A stretch of DNA of 52,606 nt from Paenibacillus sp. VTT E-133291 (GCF_002264395.1 NZ_NFVA01000048.1:1-52606); one strand, 5' to 3'; shown: positions 19,191 to 27,708, counted from the first letter of the stretch. Numbers and translations: made by a program. The notes: generated by a model from the sequence alone, not told the origin.

Positions 19191-19219
19191 AAAAAGGCGA
19201 AACGCAAATGCGTTCCGCC
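19191..19219 (-). terminator. Terminator of the pdh operon
   Basis: On the minus strand GGCGGAACGC pairs with GCGTTTCGCC around an ATTT loop and is followed by TTTTT. It lies about 35 bases past the pdhD stop. Confidence 0.92.
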
Positions 19220-19253
19220 TTTCAGTGCCTGCTAGAGCAATTGGGTAAAGAAA

Positions 19254-20666
19254 TTATTTCATTACGTGAATAGGGTGACCTTCAACCAATTCAGCAGCTT
19301 CCATGACGATTTCGCCAAGGGTTGGATGCGCATGAATAGTCAAAGCGATATCTTCAAGTGTTGCGCCCATTTCGATAGCCAAACCAAGTTCAGCGATCAA
19401 GTTAGAAGCTTCGATACCAACGATTTGTGCACCAAGCACAAGATTGTTCTCGGAGTTAGCAACAATTTTGATGAAACCTTCTGGGCTGTTCAAAGATACG
19501 GCACGGCCATTCCCTGCAAATGGGAACTTACCAGCTTTCACTTTGTAGCCTTTGTCTTTCGCTTCTTTCTCAGTCAAACCAACGCTTGAGCACTCAGGAT
19601 CTGTAAACACAACTGCTGGGATGACTTTGTAGTCAACAACAGATGTAAGTCCTGCAATCGCTTCTGCGGCAATCTTACCTTCATAAGAAGCTTTGTGAGC
19701 CAACGCCAGACCTGGAACAACGTCGCCGATAGCGAAAATGTTAGGAATGCTAGTGCGACCTTGGTGATCGACTTTGATCAATCCACGCTCGTCGAGCTCA
19801 AGACCAATCAGGTCTAGTCCAAGTTCACCGTCAGTGTTAGGACGACGGCCTACAGTAACAAGCAAGTAATCCGCAGTTACTTCTTTGGATTCGCCACCAA
19901 CAGAATACTTCACAGTAACTTCCTTGTCGTTCTGTACAGCACTTTCAGCTTTAGCGTTAGTTACGATTTCGATGCCAGTTTTAGCCATGTTCTTCGCAAC
20001 CAAACGAGTCATATCTTTATCGAAGCCTGGAAGTACAGTATCCAAACCTTCAATGATGGTTACTTTAGTACCGAATTTGGAGTACATTTGGCCAAGTTCA
20101 GCGCCGATGTATCCACCACCGATTACGATCATGCTCTTCGGAATTTCTGGAAGTTCCAGAGCTTCAGTCGAAGACAAAATGCGTCCACCGAATGGGAAAG
20201 GTTTCAATTCAATCGGACGGGAACCTGTAGCAATGATACAGTGTTTGAAGCGATAACGTGGGGATTCATGATCATTGAACACACGTGCTTCTGTGTCGCT
20301 GATAAACATGCATTCGCCGTTAAATACTTCAATTTTGTTACCCTTCATCAAGCTAGTCACGCCGCTAGTCATTTTCTTAACTACGCCGTTTTTGAACTCT
20401 TGAGTTTTGGCAAAATCCACTTTAACGTTCTCAGCTGTAACACCGAAAACTTCACCATGCTTAGCAGATTCGAACTGATGTGCTGCTGCAATCAGTGCTT
20501 TAGAAGGAATACATCCGCGGTTCAAACATACACCGCCGAGTTCCGATTTATCCACGATGAGGACTTTTTGGCCGAGCTGAGCGGCACGAATTGCCGCTAC
20601 ATACCCACCAGGACCTGCACCAATGACCAATGTGTCAATATCTAGAGAAGCGTCTCCTACTACCAT
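19254..20666 (-). CDS. pdhD: Dihydrolipoamide dehydrogenase (E3)
   Basis: An FAD-dependent E3 of 470 residues. The FAD motif is VIGAGPGGYVAAIRAAQLG, the redox disulfide GGVCLNRGCIPSK, the NAD fold VIGGGYIGAELG, the second FAD motif IFAIGDVVPG, and the C-terminal catalytic pair is HAHPTLGE. It reoxidises dihydrolipoamide on E2. The start ATG sits 2 bases after the pdhC stop codon, whose last codons supply the GGAGG ribosome site. It is the last gene of pdhABCD and is followed by a strong terminator. Confidence 0.97.
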   Translation of the reverse strand: MVVGDASLDIDTLVIGAGPGGYVAAIRAAQLGQKVLIVDKSELGGVCLNRGCIPSKALIAAAHQFESAKHGEVFGVTAENVKVDFAKTQEFKNGVVKKMTSGVTSLMKGNKIEVFNGECMFISDTEARVFNDHESPRYRFKHCIIATGSRPIELKPFPFGGRILSSTEALELPEIPKSMIVIGGGYIGAELGQMYSKFGTKVTIIEGLDTVLPGFDKDMTRLVAKNMAKTGIEIVTNAKAESAVQNDKEVTVKYSVGGESKEVTADYLLVTVGRRPNTDGELGLDLIGLELDERGLIKVDHQGRTSIPNIFAIGDVVPGLALAHKASYEGKIAAEAIAGLTSVVDYKVIPAVVFTDPECSSVGLTEKEAKDKGYKVKAGKFPFAGNGRAVSLNSPEGFIKIVANSENNLVLGAQIVGIEASNLIAELGLAIEMGATLEDIALTIHAHPTLGEIVMEAAELVEGHPIHVMK

Positions 20667-20668
20667 AA

Positions 20669-22315
20669 TTATACCTCCATAACCAGCAGCTCAGGATTAT
20701 TGAGCAGCGATTTAATGTAGTTCATAAAGTTTTGAGCAGTCGCACCATCGATAATACGGTGGTCAAAGCTGAGTGACAACGCCATTACAGGAGCAACTAC
20801 GATTTCACCATTTTTCACAACTGCTTTTTCACTGATACGGCCAGTTCCGAGGATAGCCACTTCAGGGAAGTTAATGATTGGAGTAAAGAACATGCCGCCA
20901 GCAGAACCAATGTTACTGATGGAGATCGTGCTACCCTTCATTTCGTTAGCAGACAATTTACCGTCACGACCACGAACAGCAAGGTCAGTGATGCTGCTAG
21001 CGATCATCCAAATGCTCTTACGATCAGCGTCTTTGATAACTGGAACGATCAGACCGTTAGGTGTATCAGTAGCGATACCGATATTGTAGTATTTCTTGTA
21101 GACGATTTCGCCTGCTTCTTCATCAATCATAGCGTTGAGCGCTGGGAATTGACGGGAAGCCGCAACCAAAGCTTTAACAATGAACGGAAGGTAAGTAACC
21201 TTAACGCCTTTTTTCTCAGCGATAGGTTTCATACGTGTACGGAATGCTACCAGTTCAGTAACATCTACTTCGTCCATAATGGTAACGTGTGGTGCAGTGT
21301 AAGCAGATTTAACCATTGCGTTAGCGATCGCTTTACGAATGCCTTTGTATGGTACACGTTCTTCTTCAAGACTTACATTACCGCTTGCTGCTGCAGATGT
21401 TGCTTTAGCTTCGGTCTTAGCAGCCTTAGGAGCTTCAGTAGCCGCTGCTGCAGGTGCTGCAGCAGGTGCTGAACCACCCTTCAAGAATGCTTCTACATCT
21501 TCACGTGTGATTTTGCCGCCTTTTCCAGTTCCGTTCACTTTGGAAATATCGACTTTTTGCTCACGAGCAAATTTGCGAACGCTTGGTGTAGCCAATACAT
21601 CGCGGTCAGGAGCTGGTGTTACACTTGCAGACCCGCCTTGTTTAGCATCAGATGGGCTAGTTGCTGCAGGGGAAGAAGTAGTATTTGCACTTCCTTGTGC
21701 TGCATCGGCTTCAGCAGAGGCATGACCTGCTTGTTCAGGAACGTCACCTTCTGCTGCAATGATAGCTACAACATCGCCAACGCGGCATACTTGACCATCT
21801 TTAGTCAGAACTTCCAACACAGTACCATTCACTGGACAAGGAACTTCAACAACAGCCTTGTCATTTTGAACTTCCATGATGATATCATCATCGGTTACTT
21901 TGTCACCGGCTTTGATATGCATTTTGATGATTTCACCTTCATGCAGACCTTCACCTAGTTCTGGGAAACGATACTCAAAATTTGCTGATTTAGCATTCGA
22001 AGATGCAGGAGCAGCAGCTGGAGTTGGAGCCGGAGCTTCTTCAGCAGCATGACCTTCTTGCTCAGGAACGTCGCCCTCAGCTTCGATAATCGCTACAACT
22101 TCGCCAACACGGCATACTTGACCATCTTTAGTCAAAACTTCCAACACAGTACCGTTCACTGGACAAGGTACCTCAACTACCGCCTTGTCATTTTGAACTT
22201 CCATTACGATATCATCATCCGTTACCTTGTCACCGGCTTTGATATGCATTTTGATGATTTCACCTTCATGCAAACCTTCACCTAGTTCAGGGAATCGGTA
22301 TTCAAACTTTGCCAC
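20669..22315 (-). CDS. pdhC: Pyruvate dehydrogenase E2, two lipoyl domains
   Basis: Dihydrolipoamide acetyltransferase of 548 residues. Two lipoyl domains occur at about residues 4-80 and 113-190, with lipoylated lysines K44 and K153 in QNDKAVVEV. Ala/Pro/Ser-rich linkers separate them. The peripheral subunit-binding domain begins near 240 (LATPSVRKFARE), and the catalytic domain ends with the SFDHRIIDGA motif. It forms the complex core and carries acetyl groups between E1 and CoA. Bacillus subtilis E2 has a single lipoyl domain; here the two copies differ at only four of 87 positions, indicating a recent duplication or gene conversion. Confidence 0.97.
   Translation of the reverse strand: MAKFEYRFPELGEGLHEGEIIKMHIKAGDKVTDDDIVMEVQNDKAVVEVPCPVNGTVLEVLTKDGQVCRVGEVVAIIEAEGDVPEQEGHAAEEAPAPTPAAAPASSNAKSANFEYRFPELGEGLHEGEIIKMHIKAGDKVTDDDIIMEVQNDKAVVEVPCPVNGTVLEVLTKDGQVCRVGDVVAIIAAEGDVPEQAGHASAEADAAQGSANTTSSPAATSPSDAKQGGSASVTPAPDRDVLATPSVRKFAREQKVDISKVNGTGKGGKITREDVEAFLKGGSAPAAAPAAAATEAPKAAKTEAKATSAAASGNVSLEEERVPYKGIRKAIANAMVKSAYTAPHVTIMDEVDVTELVAFRTRMKPIAEKKGVKVTYLPFIVKALVAASRQFPALNAMIDEEAGEIVYKKYYNIGIATDTPNGLIVPVIKDADRKSIWMIASSITDLAVRGRDGKLSANEMKGSTISISNIGSAGGMFFTPIINFPEVAILGTGRISEKAVVKNGEIVVAPVMALSLSFDHRIIDGATAQNFMNYIKSLLNNPELLVMEV
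21719..21979 (-). repeat. Direct repeat, second lipoyl-domain copy
   Basis: This 261-base stretch of pdhC encodes residues 113-199. It repeats 22046-22306 with an offset of 327 bases (109 codons). 83 of 87 encoded residues match, and most of the base differences are silent. Confidence 0.9.
22046..22306 (-). repeat. Direct repeat, first lipoyl-domain copy
   Basis: This copy encodes residues 4-90 of PdhC, partner of the repeat at 21719-21979. The linker repeats GDVPEQxGHA as well, so the duplicated unit includes part of the hinge. Confidence 0.9.
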
Positions 22316-22364
22316 TTTGAAAACCTCCTTGTGAAATTGGGACTGACCTTATGATTAGAGAAGA

Positions 22365-22403
22365 AGAAACGACGTTGTCATCCCTAAAGGATGACAACCG
22401 TTT
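22365..22403 (-). other. Intercistronic hairpin between pdhB and pdhC
   Basis: GAAACG and GTTGTCATCC on one side pair with GGATGACAAC and CGTTTC on the other, around a 5-base loop. Only a TTCTTCTTCTC tract follows on the minus strand, so it is a weak terminator at best. It may set mRNA stability or the E1 to E2/E3 ratio. Confidence 0.7.
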
Positions 22404-22418
22404 CTTATAGGAAATATT

Positions 22419-23396
22419 TTAGAAATCCAAAACTTTCTTCACGCCTGCAATAATACGCGCAGGGTTTGGAAGCCATGTATCTTCAATTTGTGCGAATGGA
22501 TACACGGTGTCAGGACCTGCGATACGCAGAACCGGTGCTTCCAAGTGCAGCAGAGCTTTTTCGTTGATTTGTGCAATAACTTCAGCAGCCACACCGGAGC
22601 TCTTTTGAGCTTCTTGTACTACGATTGCACGATTAGTCTTCTTCACAGACGCTACGATAGTGTCGATGTCGATTGGACTTACAGTACGAAGGTCGATAAT
22701 TTCAACGTTAACGCCTTCTTTTTCGAGTTGCTCGGCTGCTTTGGTAGCTGTATGTACCATCAGCCCGTAAGTAATGATCGATACGTCTGTACCTTCACGC
22801 ACTACGTTTGCTTTGCCAAGTTCAACAGTGTATTCACCTTCTGGTACTTCAGCACGGAAAGCATGGTAAAGGTTCAAATGCTCCATGAAGAATACAGGGT
22901 CATTGTCGCGGATAGACGCGATTAGAAGTCCCTTAGCATCATATGGGTTTGAAGGAATTACTACTTTAATACCCGGGCTTTGCGCAATCAAACCTTCAAG
23001 TGAATCTGTGTGAAGCTCAGCAGCTTTAACCCCGCCACCAAAAGGAGTACGGAATACGATTGGAGCATTATATTTACCGCCAGAACGCCAGCGCAGACGT
23101 GCCGCTTGAACAACGATCTGATCCAGTGCTTCAAAGATAAAACCTACGAATTGAATTTCAGCAATCGGGCGGAAGCCTTGTACACCAAGACCAAATGCCA
23201 GACCACCGATAGCGGACTCAGCTAGTGGAGTATCAAAAATACGATCTTCGCCAAATTCTTTTTGCAGACCTTCTGTTACACGGAAAACGCCACCTACATT
23301 ACCAACATCCTCTCCGAAGATAAGAACGTTAGGGTCACGATTCAGTTCAACGCGCATCGCGTCGCGAATCGCTTCTTTCATATTCATTTGTGCCAT
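22419..23396 (-). CDS. pdhB: Pyruvate dehydrogenase E1 beta subunit
   Basis: A 325-residue E1 beta chain. It has FGEDVGNVGGVFRVTEGL with the conserved ThDP-contacting glutamate, AESAIGGLAFGLG, and the C-terminal transketolase fold with DLRTVSPID and a conserved VVQEA segment. With PdhA it forms the alpha2-beta2 enzyme that decarboxylates pyruvate and acetylates the lipoyl group of E2. It lies 15 bases after pdhA. A branched-chain oxoacid E1 is related, but the operon context and sequence fit pyruvate dehydrogenase. Confidence 0.96.
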   Translation of the reverse strand: MAQMNMKEAIRDAMRVELNRDPNVLIFGEDVGNVGGVFRVTEGLQKEFGEDRIFDTPLAESAIGGLAFGLGVQGFRPIAEIQFVGFIFEALDQIVVQAARLRWRSGGKYNAPIVFRTPFGGGVKAAELHTDSLEGLIAQSPGIKVVIPSNPYDAKGLLIASIRDNDPVFFMEHLNLYHAFRAEVPEGEYTVELGKANVVREGTDVSIITYGLMVHTATKAAEQLEKEGVNVEIIDLRTVSPIDIDTIVASVKKTNRAIVVQEAQKSSGVAAEVIAQINEKALLHLEAPVLRIAGPDTVYPFAQIEDTWLPNPARIIAGVKKVLDF

Positions 23397-23411
23397 TGCC
23401 TGATATCCCCC

Positions 23412-24479
23412 TTATTCAAAATCGGCTTTTTGCTCTTCCAGATGTTTAGGTGTTACTTCGAACATGCTGTCGATCAAGCCAGGTATTGTCATTTTTTCGG
23501 TTTGTTCAGCTTTTTTGATCTGCTCGTTAACTGTAGCTTTCGCTTCATCTTTCACGCGCAGCGTATCTTCTTCAGTCCAAAGACCTTTCTTCTCCAAATA
23601 CTTGGCAAGACGGTTGATTGGATCCTTTTCACTCCATTGTCCCTCTTCTTCTTTCGAACGATATTTACTTGCATCGTCAGAAAGGGAGTGTGGACGGAAA
23701 CGGTAAGTTACAGCTTCGATCAATGTAGCACCTTCGCCATTACGTGCACGCTCAGCAGCGTCACGAACAGCACTGATTACTGCAAAGATGTCCATGCCGT
23801 CAACTTTAATTCCTGGAATACCAGCTGCAACCGCTTTGTGAGCGATCGACTTGGAAGCTGTTTGTTTTGCGAACGGAGTCGTAATCGCATAACCATTGTT
23901 TTGAACAAAGAAGATAACAGGCAGTTTAAAGCGACCAGCAAAGTTCAAGCCTTCATAGAAGTCGCCTTCTGAAGAACCGCCATCACCAGTGTAAGTAATT
24001 GCAACACTCTTTTGTTTTTTCAATTTAAAGCCCATTGCAATTCCTGTAGCGTGCAGGATTTGCGCGCCGATGATGATTTGTGGCATCAATACATTAACGC
24101 CATCAGGAATCGCTCCACCATGCTGGTGTCCACGGGAATATAAGAATGCTTGGTACAATGGAAGTCCGTGCCATACTAGCTGCGGAATATCACGGTAGCC
24201 TGGGCATAAGAAGTCTTCTTTCTCCAAAGCGTACTCGCTACCAATCATAGTAGCTTCTTGACCGGATACCGGTGCGTAGAAACCAAGACGGCCTTGACGG
24301 CCAAGATTTACTGCACGATCATCCCAAGTACGGGTAAATACCATACGATACATAATTTCTTTCAGTTGATCGTCGGTTAAATCAGGCATTTTATCCTTGT
24401 TGATAATTTCTCCATCCGGGGAAAGTACCGTTAGAGCCTCGACGTCCTCTGTATACACTTCATAAGGAACTTTACTCAT
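23412..24479 (-). CDS. pdhA: Pyruvate dehydrogenase E1 alpha subunit
   Basis: An E1 alpha of about 355 residues. The thiamine diphosphate/Mg motif is GDGGSSEGDFYEGLNFA ending in NN of FVQNNGYAI. The phosphorylation-loop region YRFRPHSLSDD is present but is not expected to be regulated as in eukaryotes. The start is ATG 24479 after GAGGTG; the open frame begins at a GTG that is part of that ribosome site. It is the first gene of the pdh operon, behind a near-consensus promoter. Confidence 0.96.
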   Translation of the reverse strand: MSKVPYEVYTEDVEALTVLSPDGEIINKDKMPDLTDDQLKEIMYRMVFTRTWDDRAVNLGRQGRLGFYAPVSGQEATMIGSEYALEKEDFLCPGYRDIPQLVWHGLPLYQAFLYSRGHQHGGAIPDGVNVLMPQIIIGAQILHATGIAMGFKLKKQKSVAITYTGDGGSSEGDFYEGLNFAGRFKLPVIFFVQNNGYAITTPFAKQTASKSIAHKAVAAGIPGIKVDGMDIFAVISAVRDAAERARNGEGATLIEAVTYRFRPHSLSDDASKYRSKEEEGQWSEKDPINRLAKYLEKKGLWTEEDTLRVKDEAKATVNEQIKKAEQTEKMTIPGLIDSMFEVTPKHLEEQKADFE

Positions 24480-24532
24480 TATCTTCACCTCAATAAAAAA
24501 ATTTGAATATCAGCTGCCTCTGTTATAATATT

Positions 24533-24562
24533 ATTATACACCTGTTTGGTTACTTTCGTCAA
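24533..24562 (-). promoter_or_regulatory. pdh operon promoter
   Basis: TTGACG (complement of 24557-24562) and a perfect TATAAT (complement of 24533-24538) are 18 bases apart. CACCTGTT (24539-24546) in the spacer is mirrored by AACAGGTG at 24607-24614, a widely spaced inverted repeat that could be a regulatory site. Confidence 0.75.
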
Positions 24563-24744
24563 AGAAATACTTATAAAATTTATATTCCTTTAAATTTTGT
24601 ATGTATAACAGGTGATTTATTTTTATATAACAGTTTAAAGCTTTTGGAACAAGTAAATGATTAATCACACAGTTACTCAGCTATTCATTTTAGAGCAAAT
24701 CCGTGTGTATTGCAAAATTCGACAAGAAAGGTGACGTGGCAACT

Positions 24745-25476
24745 ATGAGCGATTCTGTTTTTCTGAAACGCACAATTGTAAAAGAAACGCTTTGGAGTGA
24801 ACATCTGCAGGAGGAACGCAAGTTACGCATCTACCTCCCTCCCGGCTACAACGAAGTTTTAAGCTACCCAGTGGTGTACTGCCAAGACGGAGAAGAATTC
24901 TTTAACTTTGGCCGCATTGCTACACTTGCTGGACGTCTTATAATAGAAGAAGACGTGGAGCCCTTCATCATTGTTGGTGTCGAAGTAGACGTCGCGGTGC
25001 GAACCCAAGAATATGCTCCTTTTGGCAACCGATTCAAACAGTACTTATCTTGCTTTTCCGAAGAGATTATTCCCTTCATTGAACAAAAATATCCTGTACG
25101 CCGTACGCCGGACGAACGTATCTTAGCTGGCGACTCCCTTGGGGGCAGTGTATCACTCCATCTTGCCCTTGCTTATCCAGCGATCTTTACCCGTATCATC
25201 AGCCTTTCAGGTGCATTCTATCCTGAATCCCGCGACATGCTGGCTGAGGAAGAGGATCTATCCTGGCTCAACATTAATATGGTCGTTGGTCTGCAGGAGA
25301 CCGACTACAAAACGGATACTGGTATTTATGATTTTGTTCAGATGAATCGAGAAACAAAAACATTGCTTGAATCACGTGGAGCAACCGTATCCTACCGAGA
25401 GAAAGACGGACGCCATCTCTGGGGCTTCTGGCAGAAAGAACTCCCAGAATCTCTACTCTATTTTTTAAACACATAA
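24745..25476 (+). CDS. Esterase of the EsteraseD/Fes family
   Basis: A cytoplasmic alpha/beta hydrolase of about 243 residues. The N-terminal part RKLRIYLPPGYN and PVVYCQDGEEFF is typical of the putative-esterase (PF00756) family. The nucleophile serine is in LAGDSLGGSVSL near residue 135, and the likely catalytic histidine is in KDGRHLWGFW near residue 230. Relatives hydrolyse S-formylglutathione, siderophore esters or acyl esters; the substrate is not evident. The start is ATG 24745 (AAGGTG upstream); a GTG at 24703 has no ribosome site. It is divergent from pdhA. Confidence 0.85.
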   Translation: MSDSVFLKRTIVKETLWSEHLQEERKLRIYLPPGYNEVLSYPVVYCQDGEEFFNFGRIATLAGRLIIEEDVEPFIIVGVEVDVAVRTQEYAPFGNRFKQYLSCFSEEIIPFIEQKYPVRRTPDERILAGDSLGGSVSLHLALAYPAIFTRIISLSGAFYPESRDMLAEEEDLSWLNINMVVGLQETDYKTDTGIYDFVQMNRETKTLLESRGATVSYREKDGRHLWGFWQKELPESLLYFLNT

Positions 25477-25594
25477 AGACCTATTGATAGTTGTAAATAG
25501 TGAACATCTAAAGAACAGTATGTAGATTACTTGATGGCGCTTACAGTATAATCCAGCAACTTTACTCGATTTACAATATAAAACATACAAAGAG

Positions 25595-25630
25595 AGCTGT
25601 AATCCAAAGAGGTTACAGCTTTTCTCTTAT
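25595..25630. terminator. Terminator between convergent esterase and phosphatase genes
   Basis: AGCTGTAA (25595-25602) pairs with TTACAGCT (25613-25620), followed on the plus strand by TTTTCTCTT. The 3' arm includes the phosphatase stop codon. Confidence 0.65.
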
Positions 25631-26077
25631 CATTCTTTCCAGCAAGATGTCACAGCCCGCGTTAATCAAGTCATATACCTGCTCAAAATTACCTGTATAG
25701 TAAGGATCGGGCACTTCGCGCAGTTCCTCCTCAGGCAATAAATCCATGAAGAACATTAGTTTGGCGTCTTCCCCGCCTGAAACCTTTCGAACATTCTCTC
25801 CATTAGACTTGTCCATGCAGACGATGTAATCAAACTTTTGGAAGTCTTCGCTGCTAACTAGACGCGCCATCATATTCTCATAGCTGATGCTGTGCTGATC
25901 AAGAATATGTCTTGTTCCTTCATGTGGTTCCTTGCCAATATGCCAATCTCCAGTTCCCGCTGAGTCTACAAGAATCTTATCAGATAGTTCTCGTTCATTA
26001 ATCTTATGCCGCAGAACAGCCTCTGCCATTGGTGACCGACAAATATTACCCAGACATACAAACAGTACGCTTACGAT
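25613..26077 (-). CDS. Low-molecular-weight protein tyrosine phosphatase
   Basis: An enzyme of about 154 residues with the P-loop VCLGNICRSPMAEAV (Cys8, Arg14) at the N-terminus and the general-acid Asp in VPDPYYTGN near residue 125. It matches the YfkJ/YwlE type. Odd start: the family N-terminus requires initiation just before VSVLFVCLGN, where no ATG, GTG or TTG lies. GGGAGG (complement of 26086-26091) is exactly 8 bases before an ATC codon at 26077-26075. The only upstream ATG (26146) lacks a ribosome site. I therefore propose AUC initiation. Substrates may include phosphotyrosine or phosphoarginine proteins. Confidence 0.88.
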   Translation of the reverse strand: MVSVLFVCLGNICRSPMAEAVLRHKINERELSDKILVDSAGTGDWHIGKEPHEGTRHILDQHSISYENMMARLVSSEDFQKFDYIVCMDKSNGENVRKVSGGEDAKLMFFMDLLPEEELREVPDPYYTGNFEQVYDLINAGCDILLERMIREKL

Positions 26078-26137
26078 TTCGTTCACCTCCCAGTTGTTAA
26101 ACCTAATTATATGTGAATTTATACTCAAAAGATCGCA

Positions 26138-26165
26138 CACTATCATTTTAGCGTTCTCGAGGTCA
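26138..26165 (-). promoter_or_regulatory. Candidate promoter of the phosphatase gene
   Basis: TTGACC (complement of 26160-26165) and GATAGT (complement of 26138-26143) are 16 bases apart. Transcription would begin near 26130, downstream of the ATG at 26146, which supports the start at 26077. Confidence 0.45.
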
Positions 26166-26239
26166 ATTGTGCAACCTTTCGATCTGCATTATACTGGACA
26201 GGATACTCAACAAGAGGTTTAAGAGGAGGAATGGATGTT

Positions 26240-26881
26240 ATGTCATCCAAACGAGTCGTTATTTTTGCCGGTGGAGCATTATCTCCTGATTATTTCGATC
26301 TATTAGATGAAGATGATTTTATTATCGGTGCGGATGAAGGAGCATTGTTTCTCATTTCGCACGGATATACACCAGATATAGCAGTAGGTGATTTTGATTC
26401 TGTTTCACCTGAGGCACTTCAAAATATTGAAAATAAAAGTAAGAAGACCATTACCTGTGATGCCGTGAACAAGGATTTGACAGATAGTGAGATGGCGCTC
26501 GATATTGCGATGGATCTGCAACCGGAGTCGATTCTACTATTAGGTGTTACCGGTACTCGTATTGACCATTCCCTGGCTAGCATTCAAATGATGACAAGAG
26601 CTCTGCAACGTCAAATCAACTGCTACGTCATGGACACTCATAACTATATAACCCTTACAGGTTCCAAGGTAGTGATCAACGATTTAGGCTACACGTACGT
26701 TTCTTTATTGCCTTTAACCCCAGAAGTATCAGGTATTACCTTAGAAGGGTTTCAATATCCATTAACTGACGCTACCCTGAAGCTTGGACAATCACTTGGT
26801 GTGAGTAACAAACTGATTTCGTCCTCAGGAACGGTTAACATTCGAAGTGGATTGCTGCTGATCATTCAGAGTAAAGACTAG
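26240..26881 (+). CDS. thiN: Thiamine pyrophosphokinase
   Basis: A thiamin pyrophosphokinase of about 213 residues. VVIFAGGALSPDYF begins the fold. GADEGALFL, VGDFDSVSPE and the catalytic KDLTDSEMALDIA carry the acidic Mg/ATP ligands, with GVTGTRIDHSLAS and a C-terminal thiamin-binding SGTVNIRSGLLLI. It makes thiamine diphosphate, the cofactor of the E1 encoded nearby. The start is placed at ATG 26240, 10 bases after AGGAGG, since ATG 26231 is only one base from it. I found no TPP riboswitch in front of it. Confidence 0.93.
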   Translation: MSSKRVVIFAGGALSPDYFDLLDEDDFIIGADEGALFLISHGYTPDIAVGDFDSVSPEALQNIENKSKKTITCDAVNKDLTDSEMALDIAMDLQPESILLLGVTGTRIDHSLASIQMMTRALQRQINCYVMDTHNYITLTGSKVVINDLGYTYVSLLPLTPEVSGITLEGFQYPLTDATLKLGQSLGVSNKLISSSGTVNIRSGLLLIIQSKD

Positions 26882-26961
26882 ATACATAGGGAACATAATT
26901 AACGTAAAAATGCTACTTTTTTATAGTTTAGAAACATCATTGTAACTTTTATCTCAAATTC

Positions 26962-27009
26962 GAAAAAGCCGTGAAAACTCTTTAGTACCAAGGGTTTTTC
27001 GGCTTTTTT
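26962..27009 (+). terminator. Terminator after thiN
   Basis: AAAAAGCCG and GAAAAC pair with GTTTT and CGGCTTTTTT around a TAGTACC loop, ending in a T run 80 bases after the thiN stop. Confidence 0.88.
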
Positions 27010-27207
27010 ATGATCCCAATATATCAAATTATTAATTTTTTGTAACTTTTAATGAATTTTTAATAAAACGCTTACAACCCATGCCCAGCCTCACTTTATT
27101 GCACCTCTACCAATTTTTATGTAATAGATAACCTGCTATACTACGAATCAGGCAAGCAAGACAAACAAATTCAACAACAAAGACTAACACCTTGGAGGTA
27201 CTACAAC
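27010..27207 (+). promoter_or_regulatory. Leader and promoter region of the NlpC/P60 gene
   Basis: This AT-rich stretch has the extended -10 TGCTATACT (27134-27142), placing a start near 27149 and a leader of about 60 bases. No convincing -35 is seen, as expected with an extended -10. TTGGAGG precedes the ATG. Nothing else was recognised between thiN and this gene. Confidence 0.5.
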
Positions 27208-27708
27208 ATGAATAAACAACAATGGATTAAAAAAGCGATTGTTATAGGAATGGTTACTACAATGGGCTTAGGTACAATGATGGCAACAGGCGTAGGCGCA
27301 ACGAAAGTTGAAGCAGCTACCGTGTCTAAAGGTCAAAGTGTAGTGAATTTAGGGAAGAAATATATGGGCGTGCCTTACAAGTTCGGTGCATCCACTTCTA
27401 CTACTAAAGTTTTTGATTGCTCTTCTTTTACAAAATACATCTTTAAACAATATAATGTAACATTGCCTCGTACATCCGTAGATCAATCCAAAGTAGGCAC
27501 AGCTGTATCAAAAGCTGATCTTCGTGTAGGTGATCTAGTATTTTTCTCCAGCGGTAGCAGAGCAAACGGTAAAAATGTAACTCACGTTGCTGTTTATGCA
27601 GGCAATGGCAAAATTCTGCACACTTACGGTAAACCAGGTGTTACGATTTCCGATCTTAACTCCGGTAATTGGAAAAAAACATATTTAAAGGCTCGCCGCG
27701 TACTGTAA
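27208..27708 (+). CDS. Secreted NlpC/P60 peptidoglycan endopeptidase
   Basis: A secreted hydrolase of 166 residues. A signal peptide of about 36 residues ends near KVEAAT. The remainder is a single NlpC/P60 domain with the catalytic triad Cys71 in VFDCSSFTKY, His126 in VTHVAVYAG and His138 in ILHTYG. Such enzymes cut the D-Glu/diamino-acid bond in muropeptides. No LysM or SH3 wall-binding domain is attached, so targeting may rely on the catalytic domain. It has its own promoter region. Confidence 0.93.
   Translation: MNKQQWIKKAIVIGMVTTMGLGTMMATGVGATKVEAATVSKGQSVVNLGKKYMGVPYKFGASTSTTKVFDCSSFTKYIFKQYNVTLPRTSVDQSKVGTAVSKADLRVGDLVFFSSGSRANGKNVTHVAVYAGNGKILHTYGKPGVTISDLNSGNWKKTYLKARRVL

Noticed and set aside
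21339..21725. Long plus-strand frames opposite pdhC, including Ala-rich and Cys-rich ones.
   Set aside because: They are complements of the E2 linker and lipoyl repeats. No start signal and no recognisable domain.
23262..23972. A 236-codon plus-strand open frame opposite pdhA and pdhB.
   Set aside because: It lies fully antisense to two clear enzyme genes, is rich in Phe and Cys as expected from the complement of well-biased codons, and has no ribosome site.
26150..26230. Possible TPP riboswitch in front of thiN.
   Set aside because: The intergenic space is under 110 bases and lacks the CTGAGA and ACCTGA-type core elements.
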